Below, one piece after another: positions 35,623 through 43,077 of a stretch of 64,000 bases of DNA (its first letter is position 1; each line of letters begins with the position of its first letter). The position numbers and the translations under genes were made by a program. The notes beneath the pieces are model-generated. The model searched no databases and was not told the origin of the DNA. It saw only the letters and a list, made by a program, of their open reading frames with translations. The DNA comes from Sphingomonas sp. Leaf17 (GTDB lineage: Bacteria; Pseudomonadota; Alphaproteobacteria; Sphingomonadales; Sphingomonadaceae). Location of the stretch: assembly GCF_001421505.1 (NCBI RefSeq), contig NZ_LMKL01000004.1, forward strand, positions 124,001 through 188,000, given 5' to 3'.

Positions 35623-36696
35623 ATGAGCGCGGTCATGACCGATACGCTCGCGCCCGCCGCCCACGATTCCGCTCGCCTCGCCAGTGGCGAGGACCGTCTT
35701 GCCCGCCGCATGGCGCGCGGGGCTGCATTCCTCGGGTCCGAGGTCGCGATCATGGCGGGCGCGATGTCGTGGGTCAGCGAGCGGCATCTGGTGTCGGCGA
35801 TGTCCAACGCGGGCGGCTTCGGCGTGATCGCGTGCGGGGCGATGACGCCGGCGCTGCTCGATACCGAGATCGCCGCGACGCGGGCGATGACGGACAAGCC
35901 GTTCGGCGTGAACCTCATCACCATGCACCCAGCACTGTTCGAGCTGATCGACGTCTGCGCCAGGCACAAGGTCGGGCATGTCGTGCTGGCCGGTGGGCTG
36001 CCGCCCAAGGGTAGCCTTGAGGCGATCAAGGCCTCCGGCGCGAAGGTCATCTGCTTCGCGCCGACGCTGGCGATGGCCAAGAAGCTGATCCGCAGCGGCG
36101 TCGACGCGCTGGTGATCGAGGGGATGGAGGCCGGTGGGCATATCGGGCCTGTCTCGACCAGTGTGCTGGCGCAGGAAATGCTGCCGACCATCGCCAACGA
36201 CGTTCCCGTCTTCGTCGCCGGCGGCATCGGCCGGGGCGAGGCCATCGCCGGCTATCTCGACATGGGCGCGGCGGGTGTGCAGCTCGGCACGCGGTTCGTC
36301 TGCGCGACCGAATCGATCGCGCATCCCAATTTCAAGAAGGCGTTCATCCGCGCGTCGGCCCGTGACGCGGTGGCAAGCATCCAGATCGACCCGCGCCTGC
36401 CGGTCATCCCGGTCCGCGCGCTGAAAAATGCGGCGGGCGAACTGTTCGGCGCGAAGCAGCGCGAAGTCGCCCTGCTGCTCGACGGCGGCAAGGTCGAGAT
36501 GCTGGAGGCGCAGTTGCAGATCGAGCATTACTGGGCCGGCGCGCTGCGCCGCGCGGTGATCGACGGCGATATCGACAACGGATCGGTCATGGCCGGCCAG
36601 TCGGTCGGCATGGTCACGAAGGAAGAGCCGATCGCCGACATCATCGCGACGCTGATGGCGGAAGCCGCGGCGGCGCTGACCGCGCGGGCGGGGTGA
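35623..36696 (+). CDS. Nitronate monooxygenase-like flavoprotein (NPD family)
   Basis: 357 residues, an FMN-dependent TIM-barrel enzyme of the 2-nitropropane dioxygenase family. Motifs are EVAIMAGAMSWVSERHLVSA, SNAGGFGVIACGAM, KPFGVNLITMHP, LVIEGMEAGGHIGPV, where the His is the usual catalytic base position, and FVAGGIGRGEAIAGYLDMGA for FMN phosphate binding. Family members oxidise nitronates, but some are enoyl reductases, so the substrate is open. I chose the ATG at 35623; 35635 is also possible. It follows lysC in the same direction by 37 bases. Confidence 0.88.
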   Translation: MSAVMTDTLAPAAHDSARLASGEDRLARRMARGAAFLGSEVAIMAGAMSWVSERHLVSAMSNAGGFGVIACGAMTPALLDTEIAATRAMTDKPFGVNLITMHPALFELIDVCARHKVGHVVLAGGLPPKGSLEAIKASGAKVICFAPTLAMAKKLIRSGVDALVIEGMEAGGHIGPVSTSVLAQEMLPTIANDVPVFVAGGIGRGEAIAGYLDMGAAGVQLGTRFVCATESIAHPNFKKAFIRASARDAVASIQIDPRLPVIPVRALKNAAGELFGAKQREVALLLDGGKVEMLEAQLQIEHYWAGALRRAVIDGDIDNGSVMAGQSVGMVTKEEPIADIIATLMAEAAAALTARAG

Positions 36697-36758
36697 TGCC
36701 GCAATTCCGGTAAAGCCGGCCATTGTCGGAGTCGGGCCATGGCCCTAGACCCTGCGGC

Positions 36759-37430
36759 ATGTGGCAACTCTATCAATTTCCGCTCTGCCCCTTTTCGCGC
36801 AAGATCCGGCTCCAGCTGGGCGAAAAGGGCATAGGTTATGACCTGGTCCGCGAATCGCCGTGGGAGCGGCGGGACGAGTTTCTCGACATGAACCCGACCG
36901 GCCAGACCCCGGTGATGGCCGATGAATCGCGCGGAATCCTGTTGATCGATTCGATGGCGATCTGCGAGTATTTCGAGGAAACGGTCGAGGCATCGGCGAC
37001 GATCAACGGCACCGCGACCAATCGCGCGGAGATTCGCCGACTGGTGTCGTGGTTCGACACGCAATTCTACCGCGACGTCACCGGCCCCCTGCTGCACGAA
37101 CGCGTTATCAAGCGCGTGTCCAAGGCCGGATCGCCCGATGCCAAGGCTCTGCGTGAGTCGATGAAGGCGGCGGTCGGGCATCTCGATTACACCGACTATC
37201 TGCTCGACCATCGCAACTGGATGGCGGGCAGCACCTTCAGCCTGGCCGATCTGGCGGCCGCCGCGCAGATCTCGGTCGTGGATTATCTGGGCGGCATCGA
37301 CTGGAAGGGCCACGAACAGACCGCGCGCTGGTATCGCGGGCTGAAAAGCCGGCCCAGCTTCCGGCCGCTGCTGGCTGAGCGGATGGAGCTGATCGGCCCG
37401 ACCTCGCACTATGCGAATGTCGACTTCTGA
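36759..37430 (+). CDS. fzlA: Glutathione S-transferase-fold protein, probable FtsZ-binding FzlA
   Basis: 223 residues from the ATG at 36759. A thioredoxin-like domain (YQFPLCPFSRKIRLQLGEKG, NPTGQTPVM, IDSMAICEYFEE) precedes a helical GST C-terminal domain (AGSTFSLADLAAAAQISVVDYLGG). The ending SHYANVDF fits the conserved C-terminal tail of FzlA, the GST homologue of alphaproteobacteria that binds and curves FtsZ filaments and is needed for constriction in Caulobacter. The subfamily call rests on overall pattern and the tail; an ordinary GST remains possible. It overlaps the next gene by one base (TGATG). Confidence 0.72.
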   Translation: MWQLYQFPLCPFSRKIRLQLGEKGIGYDLVRESPWERRDEFLDMNPTGQTPVMADESRGILLIDSMAICEYFEETVEASATINGTATNRAEIRRLVSWFDTQFYRDVTGPLLHERVIKRVSKAGSPDAKALRESMKAAVGHLDYTDYLLDHRNWMAGSTFSLADLAAAAQISVVDYLGGIDWKGHEQTARWYRGLKSRPSFRPLLAERMELIGPTSHYANVDF

Positions 37431-37762
37431 TGATCGCCTATGATGATTTTGCCCGGGTCGACATCCGCGTCGGCACGATCGTCGCGGTCGATCCGTTTCC
37501 GCAGGCGCGCAAACCCGCGTGGAAGCTGACGATTGATTTCGGCCCGGAGATCGGGGTGAAGCGGTCGTCGGCGCAGATCACCGTGCATTACACCGCTGCT
37601 ACCCTGATCGGGCGGCAGGTCGCGGCGGTCGTCAATTTTCCGCCGCGCCAGATCGGGCCGATGCGCTCGGAGGTGCTGACGCTTGGCTTTCCCGACGCGG
37701 CTGGAGACGTCGTGCTGGTGTCGCCGGAACGCGCGGTGCCGAATGGCGGACGATTGTTCTGA
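37430..37762 (+). CDS. csaA: CsaA-like tRNA-binding-domain protein
   Basis: 110 residues, a stand-alone tRNA-binding OB fold as at the C-terminus of bacterial MetRS. DFARVDIRVGTIVAVDPFP is the opening strand, KPAWKLTIDFGPEIGVKRSSAQI the core, and VAAVVNFPPRQIGPMRSEVLTLGF the conserved loop. CsaA homologues bind tRNA and have been described as chaperones in protein export. Its ATG overlaps the stop of the preceding GST-like gene. It is convergent with pepN (18 bases between stops). Confidence 0.9.
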   Translation: MIAYDDFARVDIRVGTIVAVDPFPQARKPAWKLTIDFGPEIGVKRSSAQITVHYTAATLIGRQVAAVVNFPPRQIGPMRSEVLTLGFPDAAGDVVLVSPERAVPNGGRLF

Positions 37763-37780
37763 CGCCCGCCGTCCGGGAAA

Positions 37781-40387
37781 TTATTCCAGACTTTTTGAGG
37801 CCTGCTCGAACAGATCCTTCGACAGGCCCGGCGTCGCGACGATCCGTTCCAGTTCGGCCTTCATCAACGCCGACCGGACAGGATCGAACCGCCGCCAGCG
37901 GTCAAGCGGGGGGAGCAGCTTGGCGGCGGTCTGCGGATTGAGCCGGTCGAGCGCGATCAGCTGGTCGGCCAGGAAACGATAGCCCGGTCCTTTACCCGCC
38001 GCGTCCAGCGCATGGAAAGCGCGCTGGTTCACCGCGAAGGCGCCGATCAGCGACCGTGCCCGGTTCGGGTTGGACAGCGTGAAGTCCGGATGGCGGGCAA
38101 GGCCGGCGACCACCGCGCCGGTGTCGGCGCGCGGCGACAGGGCCTGGGTCTGGAACCACTTGTCGATGACCAGCCCATTGTCGGCATAGCGATTGTAGAA
38201 GGTGGCGACCGCGGTATCGCGCAGTGGCGACCCGCCGCCGACCAGCGTGGTCAGCGCGGCCTGACGGTCGGTCATGTTGTCGGCCGCCTCGAACTGGGCA
38301 TAGGCCAGCGCATCGGCATCATCGGCACCGCTGGCGGCGATATAGCCGAGCGCGACGTTGCGCAGGCGACGACGGCCCTTGGCCTCCGGCGAATAGCTGT
38401 AGGGGCCGACCGGCACCGCATAGGCCGCGCGCCACGATTCCGACAGGGCGCGGCCAAGGTCGTGGCGGAGCGCCTCGCGCGCGGCGAAGATCGCGTCGGG
38501 GTCGACCACGCTCAACTGATCGCCGACGAAGCTGTCGGACGGCAGGAGCACTGCCTCGGCGACGAAGGCCGGGTCCAGCGTCGTATCGTCCAGCGTGGCG
38601 GCGACCGCGTCGATCACGGCGGTATGATCGACGGGGCTGCCCAATGCCCCTGCGACCAGTGTATCCAGCATCAGCTGCTGCATCGCCTCGTACCGGGCGA
38701 AGGGGTCGTCGTCATGCGCGCTCAGGAAGGCCAGTTCACCCGGCGTGCGATCGCTGTCGATCACGACGGGCGCGGAAAAGCCGCGGTTGATCGACAGGAC
38801 GGGCCGCTCGGTCACCGCCTCGAACACGATCGTCTCGGCGGTGTCGGTCAGCAGGATCAGCTGTTCGTCGGCCAGCGCACGACCGGTTTCCGCGCCGAAC
38901 AGCCGGACCTTCAGCGGGATGACCATCGGCGACTTGTGCGGCTGGCCCGGCGTTGCGGGTACATGCTGCGCCAGTTGCAGGGTGGCGCGACCGCCGCCGG
39001 CCTCGTGCGTCAGGCTGGCCGAGATGCGCGGTGTGCCTGCCTGTGCGTACCAGAGTCGGAACTGGGTCAGGTCCACGCCGCTTGCCTCCTCCAGCGAGGC
39101 GACGAAATCCTCGCACGTCGCGGCGGTGCCGTCGAAGCGGTCGAAATACAGGTCGGTGCCGGCACGGAACGCCACCGGTCCCAGCATCGTCGCCAGCATC
39201 CGGACCAGCTCGGCCCCCTTGTTGTAGATGGTCGAGGTGTAGAAGTTGCTGATCTCGATATAGCTTTCCGGTCGGACCGGATGCGCAAGCGGCCCTGCGT
39301 CCTCGGGGAACTGGGCGGCGCGCAAGCTACGGACATCCTCGATCCGCTTGACCGCCGCCGACCCCTGATCGGCGGAAAAGCCCTGATCGCGATAGACGGT
39401 GAATCCTTCCTTCAGCGACAGCTGGAACCAGTCACGGCAGGTGATCCGGTTGCCCGACCAGTTGTGGAAATATTCATGCGCGACGACGGCGGCGATCGCG
39501 TCGTAATCATAATCGGTCGCGGTGTCGGGGTCGGCCAGGATGTAGCGGCTGTTGAAGATGTTCAGCCCCTTGTTTTCCATGGCGCCGAAATTGAAGTCGT
39601 CGACCGCGACGATGTTGAACACGTCCAGGTCATATTCACGGCCATAGACCCGCTCGTCCCACGCCATCGCGGTCTTGAGCGCATCCAGGGCGTGGCTCGT
39701 GCGGGCCAGATCGCGCGCGCGTACCCAGATGCCCAGATCGACGGTGCGGCCCGATCGCGTCGTGAATGTGTCGCGGTTGACCGCAAGATCGCCGGCGACC
39801 AGCGCGAAGAGATAACTCGGCTTGGGGAAGGGGTCGTGCCAATCCGCCCAGTGGCGACCATCCTCGTCAGACCCATGCGCGACCGGATCGCCATTGGCCA
39901 GCAGCACCGGGAGGCGGGCGCGGTCCGCGCTCATCCGCACGCGATAGATGCTCAGGACGTCGGGGCGGTCGGGGAAATAGGTGATGCGGCGGAACCCCTC
40001 CGCCTCGCACTGGGTGCACAGATTACCGCCGCTGGCATACAGGCCCATCAGTTGCGTGTTGCGCTCGGGCGCGATCTCGACCTCGGTTTCGACAATGTGC
40101 GCGTCGCCGGTCAGCGGGATGACCAGGTCGTCACCCTCCAGCCGGAAATCGTTGAAGACGACGCCATCGACCCGAACCGCGATCACTGGCTGGCGGGCGC
40201 CGTCGAGTCGCAGCGGGGCGTCGCTGTCGCCGTTGCGCCGGACGTCGAGCCGTGCCGTGACGCGCGTTTTGGCCGGGTCGAGCGTGAAGCCGAGATCGAC
40301 CGTCGGGACCAGCCAGGCGGGGGGCGTATAGTCCTCCCGACGGGTGACGGTTGGAAGGGCGGGGGTGTCGCGCATGATATCGGCCAT
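37781..40387 (-). CDS. pepN: Aminopeptidase N
   Basis: 868 residues, a gluzincin M1 metallopeptidase that removes N-terminal residues from peptides in the cytosol. The substrate-anchoring GAMEN is at residues 268-272. The zinc site HEYFH is at 304-308 with the third ligand E327 in LKEGFTVYRDQ, the same 23-residue spacing as E. coli PepN. The N-terminal beta domain (YTPPAWLVPTVDLGFTLDP) and a long C-terminal helical domain (LDRLNPQTAAKLLPPLDRW) are complete. The start could be the first or fifth residue Met. Confidence 0.96.
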   Translation of the reverse strand: MADIMRDTPALPTVTRREDYTPPAWLVPTVDLGFTLDPAKTRVTARLDVRRNGDSDAPLRLDGARQPVIAVRVDGVVFNDFRLEGDDLVIPLTGDAHIVETEVEIAPERNTQLMGLYASGGNLCTQCEAEGFRRITYFPDRPDVLSIYRVRMSADRARLPVLLANGDPVAHGSDEDGRHWADWHDPFPKPSYLFALVAGDLAVNRDTFTTRSGRTVDLGIWVRARDLARTSHALDALKTAMAWDERVYGREYDLDVFNIVAVDDFNFGAMENKGLNIFNSRYILADPDTATDYDYDAIAAVVAHEYFHNWSGNRITCRDWFQLSLKEGFTVYRDQGFSADQGSAAVKRIEDVRSLRAAQFPEDAGPLAHPVRPESYIEISNFYTSTIYNKGAELVRMLATMLGPVAFRAGTDLYFDRFDGTAATCEDFVASLEEASGVDLTQFRLWYAQAGTPRISASLTHEAGGGRATLQLAQHVPATPGQPHKSPMVIPLKVRLFGAETGRALADEQLILLTDTAETIVFEAVTERPVLSINRGFSAPVVIDSDRTPGELAFLSAHDDDPFARYEAMQQLMLDTLVAGALGSPVDHTAVIDAVAATLDDTTLDPAFVAEAVLLPSDSFVGDQLSVVDPDAIFAAREALRHDLGRALSESWRAAYAVPVGPYSYSPEAKGRRRLRNVALGYIAASGADDADALAYAQFEAADNMTDRQAALTTLVGGGSPLRDTAVATFYNRYADNGLVIDKWFQTQALSPRADTGAVVAGLARHPDFTLSNPNRARSLIGAFAVNQRAFHALDAAGKGPGYRFLADQLIALDRLNPQTAAKLLPPLDRWRRFDPVRSALMKAELERIVATPGLSKDLFEQASKSLE

Positions 40388-40493
40388 GCCGGCGAATATA
40401 GCCCCGGGGTCCGCACTGGCTAGGCCGGATCGACAGGATCAGCTGATCTTGTCGGTATTTGCGGCCCGGCCCGACGAGCCAGCCGGCCGCCGA

Positions 40494-41105
40494 TCAGCCT
40501 GGCCGCCGATCCCAGTCGGTGATCCGCAGGACACCGTTGTCGCCCTGTTCGAGAACGCCGTACGCCCCGGTGCGGATCTTCAGTCCGCCTTCACGATCCT
40601 GCGACAGCCCCGGTTGGGCGAGCAGTGCGAACCGCGCGGCGCCATTGCTGGTGACCAGCAACGTGTCGCCCGCCGGCGGGGTCGCGAGAAACGTGCGCCA
40701 GGCGGCGATCCGCCGGTCGGTATCGACGGTCCAGCCATCGGGCGCGATGCCGTGCGTGTCCCAGGCGTGAAGTGCGGCTTCACCGATCCGGGCGATGACG
40801 ACGTCTTCGGGCTGGTTCTCGTCCGGGCCGTGGTCGATCTCGCGCAGCCAGTCGGTATGTTCGATCGGGGGCGGCGCGGCCATCGGCGCGACGATGCACG
40901 CCGCGGTCTGCCGTGTCCGCAGCAGGGGGCTGCACAGTACCCGGCCGAAGGCTATGCCCTGGCCCGCGAACCACGCGCCCAGCGCCCCGGCCTGTCGAAT
41001 GCCGCTGTCGACCAGCGGCAGGTCGGTGGCGGCCCCGACCCGGCGCGCGGTTTCCCCGGGGCCGAAGGTATTGCCATGACGGACGACGAAGATCCGCGCC
41101 ATCAT
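40494..41105 (-). CDS. Histidine phosphatase family protein
   Basis: 203 residues, a phosphoglycerate-mutase-type fold. The phosphohistidine signature is VVRHGNTFGPGE near residue 8, with LCSPLLRTRQTA as the second Arg-bearing motif, the acidic REIDHGPDENQP insert, and GDTLLVTSNGAARFALL, where the usual second His position reads SNG rather than H. That loss of the canonical late His may change activity. The start overlaps the kdsB stop by ATGA. The substrate is unknown; a sugar-phosphate role is suggested only by location. Confidence 0.85.
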   Translation of the reverse strand: MMARIFVVRHGNTFGPGETARRVGAATDLPLVDSGIRQAGALGAWFAGQGIAFGRVLCSPLLRTRQTAACIVAPMAAPPPIEHTDWLREIDHGPDENQPEDVVIARIGEAALHAWDTHGIAPDGWTVDTDRRIAAWRTFLATPPAGDTLLVTSNGAARFALLAQPGLSQDREGGLKIRTGAYGVLEQGDNGVLRITDWDRRPG

Positions 41106-41914
41106 GCGCCCCCGAACGGGTCGCCATGTTCGGCGATCAGCCGTTCGGCGAGTGCGGCATCCTCGCGGGTGTCGATGCCGCTGATCGGGATACGTTGCGC
41201 GCCGGCGGCAACCGTCTGCATCCGCACACCGAGTTCCAGCAGGCGCAGTTGCTCCAGCCCCTCAAGCTGTTCGTAGTGCGAGGGCGGGGTCGCCTCGAAC
41301 CGCTCCAGCGTGGCCAGACGATAGGCATACAGGCCAAGATGGCGATAGACCGGCGAGCGCGTGTCGACGGCGCGCAAGGCCGCCTCGTCGCGAATTGCCG
41401 GCAGGATGTTCTTCGAGAACCACAAGGCCCGGCCATCGGGCGCGCGGACGCAGGTTGTTCCGCTGAACGGCGAACTGCGCTTGTGATCGCGCAGCGCATC
41501 AAGCTGTGCCCAGTCGAGTTGCAGGACCGGCGTCGCGGCTTCCGCATCGGTGGTCCGCAACGTGTCGAGCAGCCGGTGGATCGCATCGGCGGGCACGAAC
41601 GGCGCGTCGCCCTGTAGGTTCAACACGATCTCCGGGGCGATCACCTCGGCCCTGGCCGCCGCCAGCGCGCGACCGGTGCCCGACGTGATCGCGCTGTCGG
41701 TCATTACCGCGTCGCAGCCGATGGCGGCGGCATGGTCGCGGATCGCGTCATGGTCGGTTGCCACGACGATCTTCACGTCGGCATCCCCGCGCGTTGCGGT
41801 CCGCGCCAGATCGACTACGCGCTCCAGCAGGGTGTGTCCGGCAATGCGGTGAAGCGGTTTGCCGGGGAAGCGGGTGGACCCGTAGCGCGACGGGATGACG
41901 ATCAGGGCTTTCAT
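41102..41914 (-). CDS. kdsB: 3-deoxy-manno-octulosonate cytidylyltransferase (CMP-Kdo synthetase)
   Basis: 270 residues. It activates Kdo with CTP. The nucleotide-binding signature ALIVIPSRYGSTRFPGKPL is at residues 3-22, followed by IVVATDHDAIRDHAAAIGC, TGTGRALAAARA-type loop around residue 80, NLQGDAPFVPADAIHRLL with the metal-binding Asp, and HLGLYAYRLATLERF. It lies with kdsD in a polysaccharide locus, as the capsule-type duplicates kpsU/kpsF do, so it may serve capsule rather than, or as well as, lipid A core. Confidence 0.95.
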   Translation of the reverse strand: MKALIVIPSRYGSTRFPGKPLHRIAGHTLLERVVDLARTATRGDADVKIVVATDHDAIRDHAAAIGCDAVMTDSAITSGTGRALAAARAEVIAPEIVLNLQGDAPFVPADAIHRLLDTLRTTDAEAATPVLQLDWAQLDALRDHKRSSPFSGTTCVRAPDGRALWFSKNILPAIRDEAALRAVDTRSPVYRHLGLYAYRLATLERFEATPPSHYEQLEGLEQLRLLELGVRMQTVAAGAQRIPISGIDTREDAALAERLIAEHGDPFGGA

Positions 41915-41957
41915 GGCAGAGCTTTCATGGTCGCGTCGCCTATCGCACTTCGGCCGG

Positions 41958-42962
41958 TCAGACCACGCCTGCGCGCAAGATATCGTGCAGGTGGATGATC
42001 CCGCACAGAGTCATGCCGTCACACACGAACAGCTGCGAAATGGTGTGCTTGTTCATGATCGCCAGCGCCTCCGACGCCAGCATCTGCGGATTGGCGTATA
42101 GCGGGTGCAGCGTCATCTGGGTGTTGACGCATTCCTCGACCGTGCCGGCCGCGACGTTGCGCCGCAGATCGCCATCGGTAAACGCGCCGATCAACAGGCC
42201 GGCATCGTCTACGACGGCCGTGATGCCGAACCGCTTGCGCGTCATTTCGATCGTCGCGTCGAGGATCGTGGCGTTGCCCGACACGCGAGGCACGTCGTCT
42301 CCGGTCGCCATCATGTCCTGCACGGTCATCAACTGCGCGCCCAGCTTGCCGCCGGGATGGAAGATGCGGAAATCGGCCGCCGAAAATCCGCGCAGCTCGA
42401 TCAGCGCCACGGCCAGCGCGTCGCCGATCGCCAGCATCATGATCGTCGAACTGGTCGGCGCGAGGTCGTTGGGGCACGCCTCCTGTACCCGTGGCAGGGT
42501 CAGGCAGACGGTGGATCGCTTGCCCAGCGCGCTGTCGAGGCGAGAGGTGATGGCGATCAACGGCACGTCGAAGCGACGACAGAAGGTCAGGATGTCGCTG
42601 AGTTCGGCGGTTTCCCCCGACCAGGACAGGGCGATGACGACATCGTCGGTGGTGACCATGCCCAAGTCGCCATGGCTGGCCTCGCCGGGGTGGATGAAGA
42701 ACGACGGCGTCCCCGTCGACGCGAACGTCGCCGAAATCTTGCGACCGATCAGCCCGCTTTTGCCCATGCCCGTCACGATGACGCGGCCCGTCGATTTGAC
42801 GATGATGTCGGCGGCGGCATCGAACTGGGCACTGAGCGCGCCGTCATCGAACGCGCCGGTCAGCGATTCCAGTGCCTTGACCTCGATCGCGAGAGTCCTC
42901 AGCGCCGAAGTGGTCGCCTCCGTGGCGGGCTTGTTATCCGTAACAACCATGTCTGTCTCCAT
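41958..42962 (-). CDS. kdsD: D-arabinose 5-phosphate isomerase (KdsD/KpsF)
   Basis: 334 residues. It interconverts ribulose 5-phosphate and arabinose 5-phosphate, the first committed Kdo precursor. The SIS isomerase domain spans about residues 35-175 (RVIVTGMGKSGLIGRKISA, SFFIHPGEASHGDLGMV, IALSWSGETAEL and the family's LAPTSSTIMMLAIGDALAV). FHPGGKLGAQLMTVQDMM links to two CBS domains (about 210-265 and 275-334) that probably regulate activity. It follows the large glycosyltransferases on the same strand by 115 bases. Confidence 0.95.
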   Translation of the reverse strand: METDMVVTDNKPATEATTSALRTLAIEVKALESLTGAFDDGALSAQFDAAADIIVKSTGRVIVTGMGKSGLIGRKISATFASTGTPSFFIHPGEASHGDLGMVTTDDVVIALSWSGETAELSDILTFCRRFDVPLIAITSRLDSALGKRSTVCLTLPRVQEACPNDLAPTSSTIMMLAIGDALAVALIELRGFSAADFRIFHPGGKLGAQLMTVQDMMATGDDVPRVSGNATILDATIEMTRKRFGITAVVDDAGLLIGAFTDGDLRRNVAAGTVEECVNTQMTLHPLYANPQMLASEALAIMNKHTISQLFVCDGMTLCGIIHLHDILRAGVV

Positions 42963-43077
42963 AGCCCTCAGGTGGACTCGTTTTCGGGCGGGAGTTCAAG
43001 AGACGATTCGTACCATCCCGGCGGCCGTTTCGCACCCGCTGCCGCATCCGGCGCGATAAAACCGCGCATCGGTCGCG

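Noticed and set aside
38012..40423. 803-codon open frame on the plus strand opposite pepN
   Set aside because: Arginine/glycine/valine-rich with no motif; an antisense shadow of a GC-rich gene whose own frame has complete M1 peptidase motifs.
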